DNA of 48,452 bases from Chloroflexota bacterium. Lineage in GTDB: Bacteria; Chloroflexota; Dormibacteria; CF-121. Below, one piece after another: positions 43,786 through 48,452 of this stretch. Location of the stretch: contig VBJI01000083.1 in NCBI GenBank assembly GCA_005880875.1, positions 1 to 48,452 on the forward strand, written 5' to 3'. Numbering within the stretch: the stretch's first letter is position 1; every line of letters starts with the position of its first letter. The notes under the pieces were generated by a model that was not told where the DNA came from, did not search any database, and saw only the letters and a list, made by a program, of their open reading frames with translations. The translations under genes and the position numbers were made by a program.

Positions 43786-45083
43786 CTCTTGATCGCTTTC
43801 ATCGCGGCGTCGTAGGCCTTCTGCATCGGGCCGAACGTCTTGCTTTCGTAGTCAGCCGGCAAGGTCTCCGCCGGGCTCGACATGGCCTTCAGAGCGACCT
43901 GCATGGCATCGGTGTATTTCTTGATGTCCGCGGCATTTTTCGCCTGGATGGCCTGAATCAAACTTTCGGTGTCGCCGAGAAGCTGATTGAAGCTGTTGAG
44001 TTGCTTGGCGATTTGCGGCGGCAGACCCGGGGCTCCGGCCAGCGAGATCGCCGTTTGCATCTTCGCCTGGGCGTCGGGATAGAGCGCCCCCGCGCCGACG
44101 ATATCGTGCTTGGCGAGCGCCGCACCAATCTTCGTATAGTCGATCAGCGCGTCGATGTAGGGCTGAATGACTTTCGTCTCGTTGACGGCGGCGGTCAACG
44201 CCGTGTCGGCTTGCTTCAGGCCGACGAGGGCCGCATCCAGCCGGCGTCGCTCGCTCGTGATATTCGAGGCCTTCGACGGCGTCGCCCACTGAAGCCAGGA
44301 CAGCCGCTGGTCGGCAGTATTCACGGCGGCCTCGTCGGATTGCACCAGGGTCAACCCATCGTTGAACGACTTCCCGAGTTTGTCGAACTGGACCTTCATC
44401 GCCGTCGGATCGTTGGCATTACTCTGCGCCCCCATGAACTGCACCAACACGGCGTCGACCCTGGATTGATGGGAGGCTGCCGCGGTCAGCGCCTGGTCGC
44501 CGGCGGAAATCTGGCTGGACGCCAGCACCGGCGTGATACCGAACAGGACGACCAGCAGGGCGAGGACTCCGGCTAGCCCGTAGACGATCTGCTGCTGGTA
44601 CTGCAGCAGGCCCGGCGGCACGACCACCGGGACCGTGAACGTCTGGCCCAAGACGCGAAGCGTCGTGCCTGCCGGGGCGGCCGCGGCGGGCGGGGCATAG
44701 CTTGGGTACGCCTGACCGTAGGCGCCGGGCTGCGGCGGATACCCCTGAGGGGGTGCATAGCCGGGTGGCGCGTACGACGGGTATTGGGGCGGCGGTCCAC
44801 CGGGGCCGGCCTGGCCCGGATAGCCGGCTGGAGCGCCGGGGTAGGAGGGGGCCTGTGGGTACGCCTGCTGCGGCGGGTAATTCGGTGCGCCGTACGGATA
44901 ACCTGGAGCCTGGCCCGGCACGGATTGGGGCGGGCCTGCCGGAGCCCCGGGGCTATAGCCCGGCGGCGTGTAACTCGCCTGGGGTGGGGGCAGCGGATTG
45001 CGGCAGTTCGCGCACGTCTGGGCGCCCGGTTCGTTCCAGGTCACGCCGCAGTAGGGACACGGAGGCGACTGATAGGCCTGCAT
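43782..45083 (-). CDS. Zinc-ribbon protein with PGY-rich low-complexity region, TM helix and extracytoplasmic helical domain
   Basis: CPYCGVTW…CANCRNPLPPP; repeated YPPQ/GYP/PGAP; TM at IVYGLAGVLALLVVLFGI. Confidence 0.75.
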   Translation of the reverse strand: MQAYQSPPCPYCGVTWNEPGAQTCANCRNPLPPPQASYTPPGYSPGAPAGPPQSVPGQAPGYPYGAPNYPPQQAYPQAPSYPGAPAGYPGQAGPGGPPPQYPSYAPPGYAPPQGYPPQPGAYGQAYPSYAPPAAAAPAGTTLRVLGQTFTVPVVVPPGLLQYQQQIVYGLAGVLALLVVLFGITPVLASSQISAGDQALTAAASHQSRVDAVLVQFMGAQSNANDPTAMKVQFDKLGKSFNDGLTLVQSDEAAVNTADQRLSWLQWATPSKASNITSERRRLDAALVGLKQADTALTAAVNETKVIQPYIDALIDYTKIGAALAKHDIVGAGALYPDAQAKMQTAISLAGAPGLPPQIAKQLNSFNQLLGDTESLIQAIQAKNAADIKKYTDAMQVALKAMSSPAETLPADYESKTFGPMQKAYDAAMKAIKS

Positions 45084-45153
45084 ACTCGCGCCGCGGCGCT
45101 ACCCCTTCAACTGGAGGGCCTGGGCATTCCTTTCGGCAGGCGCGATGGCGAGA

Positions 45154-46035
45154 TCAGTCGAGCAGCTCGGCCAGGTCAGCGGCGTTTCGAACGGCGTAAT
45201 CGGAATAGCAGTTGTTCATGACGGCGTGCACCTCCGTCGCCTCGCCAGCCATCGTCTGTAGTCGAGGCGCCCAGGCCTGCAACTCGTCGCGCTTGTAGAG
45301 GTACCGGAATTTTTCCGCAGTGCTGATTCCCTTCTTCTCCCAGTTCTCGCGATTGTGCCCGTGGAAGCGAACCATGCCGAGAGGCGCCGTGACCGCAACC
45401 ACGGGCGGCACGCTCGACGCCAGGCCCTGCGGCTCGTCGACCACGACATAGGTGAAGCCGCGGTCTTTGAGGAAACTGAGCACCCGCTGGCGCCGCTCCG
45501 CCGTCATCCACGATCCCTGGCGGAACTCGATGGCGATCCGGAAATCCGGCAGCCACTCGCGGAGGTCTTCCATGAATCGATACGACCCCGGTGCCGGAAG
45601 AAACCACTTCGGGAACTGGAAGACGATGGCGCCCAGCTTGCCGGCGTCCTGCAAGGGTTGCAGCCCTTCGCGAAATCGGTCCCAAACGCTTTCCTTGTCC
45701 TTCGGACCAAGGTCCTTGAAATAGATGTTGGCCTTTGCATTGCCAACCTTCTCGCGCAGGTCTTTCGGCAATCGCGCCGGCGGGGTTGGGTGCTGTGTCA
45801 AGAGCGCATAGGCCTTGGCATTGAACGTGAAGTTCTTTGGTGTGCGCTCCACCCATAGCTCCGCCGTCCGCGGGTTGAGGATCGCGTAGAACGTGCTGTC
45901 GACTTCGACGATCGAAAACTTCGTCGCGTAATAGCGAAGCCGATCCTCCGCCGTCGTCGCCGTCGCGGGATACCACCCGCTCTTCACCAGGGTCGGCTCG
46001 GTCCAGGAGGAGATGCCGGGCCGGATGCGCCCCAT
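45154..46035 (-). CDS. DUF72 family protein
   Basis: WYP…RLRYYATKFSIVEVDSTFYAI, FNAKAYALLTQH, VVDEPQG, RFHGHN. Confidence 0.88.
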   Translation of the reverse strand: MGRIRPGISSWTEPTLVKSGWYPATATTAEDRLRYYATKFSIVEVDSTFYAILNPRTAELWVERTPKNFTFNAKAYALLTQHPTPPARLPKDLREKVGNAKANIYFKDLGPKDKESVWDRFREGLQPLQDAGKLGAIVFQFPKWFLPAPGSYRFMEDLREWLPDFRIAIEFRQGSWMTAERRQRVLSFLKDRGFTYVVVDEPQGLASSVPPVVAVTAPLGMVRFHGHNRENWEKKGISTAEKFRYLYKRDELQAWAPRLQTMAGEATEVHAVMNNCYSDYAVRNAADLAELLD

Positions 46036-46541
46036 CAGCTTGGACGATGCGCCGTCGGGCTGTCGCTGACCTGGTTGCGCAGGGTGCGAAGCCCGTGCGG
46101 CAGCGCCTCTATTACCGCTTCCAGGCTGTCCGCCACTCCGCGCGGACTGCCGGGGAGCGCCAGCAGCAACGTCCGTCCCACCACCCCGGCGAGTGACCGG
46201 GAGAGCATGGCGTGGGGCGTCTTGCGCAGGCCGGCCGCGCGCATCGCCTCCGCGATGCCGGGGACCGGATAGTCGATCAGCGGTTCGAGCGCCTGTGGGG
46301 TGACGTCACGCGGTCCGAGCCCGGTCCCACCGGTCAACACAATCAGGTCGGGATCGGTGACCCTGAGCCACTCGCGCACCTGACGCTGGATATCGTCGAC
46401 CTCGTCGCTGACGATGGCGCGGCCAACCACGTCGGCGGGCAGGCGGGCCAGGGCTTCGGTGATTTTTTCCCCGCTTTCGTCAACCCGCTCGCCTCGCGCA
46501 CCCTTGGTGCTGACGGTGAGCACACAGGCACGAAACGTCAT
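46035..46541 (-). CDS. mogA: MogA/MoaB-like molybdopterin adenylyltransferase
   Basis: LIVLTGGTGLGPRDVTPQAL, SRSLAGVVGRTLLLALPGSPRGV. Confidence 0.88.
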   Translation of the reverse strand: MTFRACVLTVSTKGARGERVDESGEKITEALARLPADVVGRAIVSDEVDDIQRQVREWLRVTDPDLIVLTGGTGLGPRDVTPQALEPLIDYPVPGIAEAMRAAGLRKTPHAMLSRSLAGVVGRTLLLALPGSPRGVADSLEAVIEALPHGLRTLRNQVSDSPTAHRPS

Positions 46542-46576
46542 GCCTGCAGTCTAGAAGCGCAACGCCCGACGGCGGG

Positions 46577-46873
46577 TTAGCCTTCGGCTCGCACCGGCCG
46601 GCCCCGGCCAAGCAACCAGCCGGCTTCAAAGCCGACACCGGTGCTGCGACCGGTCATCTCCATGCAGCCGGCGTCGGCTTCGAGCAGCTCGCGATGCATC
46701 ATCTCGGCGATCAGCTCTGGCCGGTCCAGCCCGGGCCGGTAGTCTGGATCCGCAACGCGCTCTGCCAGGATCCCGGCCCCGAACTCGCGTAGCGCGCGAT
46801 GCGCTAGCTGGATCGCTTCCAGGCTACGAGGCCCCAGCTCGCCGCTCACCGCGCGACCCAGGTAGACCTTCAC
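46577..46873 (-). CDS. Short nucleoside 2-deoxyribosyltransferase-like protein
   Basis: MKVYLGRAVSG…LLEADAGCMEMTGRSTGVGFEAGWLLGRGRPV; ends soon after the GxGFEAG motif. Confidence 0.55.
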   Translation of the reverse strand: MKVYLGRAVSGELGPRSLEAIQLAHRALREFGAGILAERVADPDYRPGLDRPELIAEMMHRELLEADAGCMEMTGRSTGVGFEAGWLLGRGRPVRAEG

Positions 46874-47031
46874 GGTCGGAGCACTTTGGGAACCGACTTT
46901 GCTTTCGGACGCCAGAGACCGACCATCAACAGCACCAGCCCCAGCACGGGGTCAAGGGGCAGGATGATGCCCCCTAACAGCGCACTCAGCCAGCGCGGCC
47001 GAAACCGCCGCATGGCCGGATTATCCGCCAT
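46870..47031 (-). CDS. Small (53-aa) membrane protein
   Basis: MADNPAMRRFRPRWLSALLGGIILPLDPVLGLVLLMVGLWRPKAKS…; overlaps the next gene. Confidence 0.5.
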   Translation of the reverse strand: MADNPAMRRFRPRWLSALLGGIILPLDPVLGLVLLMVGLWRPKAKSVPKVLRP

Positions 47032-47383
47032 CGCCACCAGCCGTGCCCGTCGGTTTCGAACCCATGGCGTCGGCCGGCTCGTCTTCGACATCGATGCCAT
47101 CCTCATCGTCATGATGGGCGTTGTCAGCACCGGCGTCGTCCTTATGACGCCGTGCCGGTCGCTCGGCCGAGAGTGAGCGGACATCGAGCCCCTGGCGGAG
47201 AAGATGAATGCTCTCCAGGAAGGACAGCCGTTCCACCAGCCAGCCGACCCGGTAGTGCACCGCAAACCAGGTTTCGTGAGAGGGCGGGTGGCGGTGACGC
47301 CGCCGCCATCGACCGACGGCCTCCTTGAACGTTGGGGCAAAACCGCCTTCGCCTCGTCGCTCCACTCCTTGATTGGCGGGCAC
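47021..47383 (-). CDS. Hypothetical protein with acidic His/Asp-rich C-terminus
   Basis: …ETWFAVHYRVGWLVERLSFLESIHLLRQGLDV…; -strand gene order and overlap. Confidence 0.45.
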   Translation of the reverse strand: MPANQGVERRGEGGFAPTFKEAVGRWRRRHRHPPSHETWFAVHYRVGWLVERLSFLESIHLLRQGLDVRSLSAERPARRHKDDAGADNAHHDDEDGIDVEDEPADAMGSKPTGTAGGDGG

Positions 47384-47455
47384 GGACGGATTCTAGATCT
47401 CGGTCGGTTCGACGCCTGTTGACGCCTCGAGGCGGCGAATCGCGATAATGCCGGG

Positions 47456-48280
47456 GTGCGGCTGAGCGAGATCATGGCGCTGGCCAATGGCCTCGCGGGC
47501 TGCTCGGAAACGCCGTCCGACTCCCAGGTGTACGTCGACGGCGAGGTGCGCCGGGTTTTCGTCGGCATCGACGTGGACGTCAGCGAGCTACTGCTGGCTC
47601 GCGACCTCGGCGTCGATGGAGTGATCGCCCACCATCCGATCGGCTCGCGGGCGCGGCTCGGCCTGCCCGAGGTCATCGAGCGGCACGAGGCGCAGATGCG
47701 CGTCGCGGGGGTCCCCGAACCGCTCGCCCACGAGATGATGCTGGCTCGCCAGCGGCCGGTTGCGCACGGACTGCACACGACGAACTACGACCGGGTGGTC
47801 GATGCGGCGCGGCAGTTGAAGATGCCTGTGATGAACATTCACCTGGCGGCCGACATCATCGGTCGGCGGTTTTTCATCGAGTTCGTCAACCGGGTGGTCG
47901 ATGGCGAGACGACGACGGTCGGCGGCTTGATCACGGAGCTCAAGACGATCCCGGAGATGGAGGCGTCTTTAGTGCAGCCGGAGCTCTGGCTGGGATCCTC
48001 GGATAACCCGGTGGGACGATGGGTGGTGCAAATGGCGGCCGGAACAAATGGTGGCGCGCCGGTCTTTCGCACGTATTATGAGCACGGCTATGACACGATC
48101 CTGGCCATGCACGTCGACGAGCGGGACCTGCGCGAGCTCGAGCAGCTCCAGCGCCCGGGTGCGAACCTGGTGATCACGGGGCACATGCCGAGTGACTCGA
48201 TCGGCATGAATCGCGTCATCAGCGCGCTGGAGCAGCAGGGCGTCGAAGTTATCGCCGGCTCCGGAGTTATACGGGTTTAG
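47456..48280 (+). CDS. Nif3-like (DUF34) family protein
   Basis: VFVGIDVDVSELLLARDLGVDGVIAHHPIG … VITGHMPSDSIGMNRVISALEQQGVEVIAGSGV. Confidence 0.85.
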   Translation: MRLSEIMALANGLAGCSETPSDSQVYVDGEVRRVFVGIDVDVSELLLARDLGVDGVIAHHPIGSRARLGLPEVIERHEAQMRVAGVPEPLAHEMMLARQRPVAHGLHTTNYDRVVDAARQLKMPVMNIHLAADIIGRRFFIEFVNRVVDGETTTVGGLITELKTIPEMEASLVQPELWLGSSDNPVGRWVVQMAAGTNGGAPVFRTYYEHGYDTILAMHVDERDLRELEQLQRPGANLVITGHMPSDSIGMNRVISALEQQGVEVIAGSGVIRV

Positions 48281-48301
48281 ACCACCATCGAGGAGGACCG
48301 C

Positions 48302-48452
48302 TTGGACGCACAACCTCGCGCATACGGCAATGAAGCGGAGCGTCGCTATCACCTCCGACGGCTCGACGACCTTCTGGAAGCGCTGGAGCGGCTCAATCTC
48401 GCGGAGGCCAAGGAACTCCCGGTGGCCGTCAAAGAGCGGATCGAGAAAGAAG
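48302..48452 (+). CDS. N-terminal fragment of hypothetical protein, cut by window end
   Basis: SD-like GAGGAGG upstream of TTG; LDAQPRAYGNEAERRYHLRRLDDLLEALERLNLAEAKEL…. Confidence 0.5.
   Translation, partial: MDAQPRAYGNEAERRYHLRRLDDLLEALERLNLAEAKELPVAVKERIEKE

Noticed and set aside
46870-47778. -strand ORF (302 aa)
   Set aside because: Most of it is antisense to the Nif3-like gene; only the last 53 codons look like a real small membrane protein.

Overview
48.5 kb GC-rich bacterial chromosomal window with mostly housekeeping and accessory genes; the gene content looks Chloroflexota/Dormibacterota-like, which is inference only. I see no CRISPR array, rRNA, tRNA or prophage. Recognisable genes include an OmpR-type two-component system, purA, an intein-split dnaB, rplI, a CCA-adding enzyme, a ROK kinase, selA/selB, bactofilin, lipoate ligase, ychF, ssb, GH31, nfo, dinB, moaC, mogA and a Nif3-like gene. 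Items most worth a second look: (1) an unannotated +strand small RNA candidate (about 21961-22071) with its own sigma70-like promoter, a 5' hairpin and a 15-bp terminator stem plus U5, lying in a long run of -strand genes; (2) a thymidine kinase made of two tandem TK1-like domains, the N-terminal one degenerate; (3) a 417-aa LAGLIDADG intein splitting the Walker A motif of DnaB; (4) bL9 lacking nearly all of its rRNA-binding N-domain, an ABC ATPase lacking its N-terminus and an intact Walker A, and an MBL hydrolase with an internal out-of-frame deletion, which together suggest recurrent short deletions (biological or assembly-derived); (5) an orphan type IV secretion-like cluster (M23 peptidase, VirB6/TrbL-like, two small membrane proteins) behind a promoter-like site containing a palindrome. 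All calls come from reading the sequence and the supplied ORFs; no searches were run.
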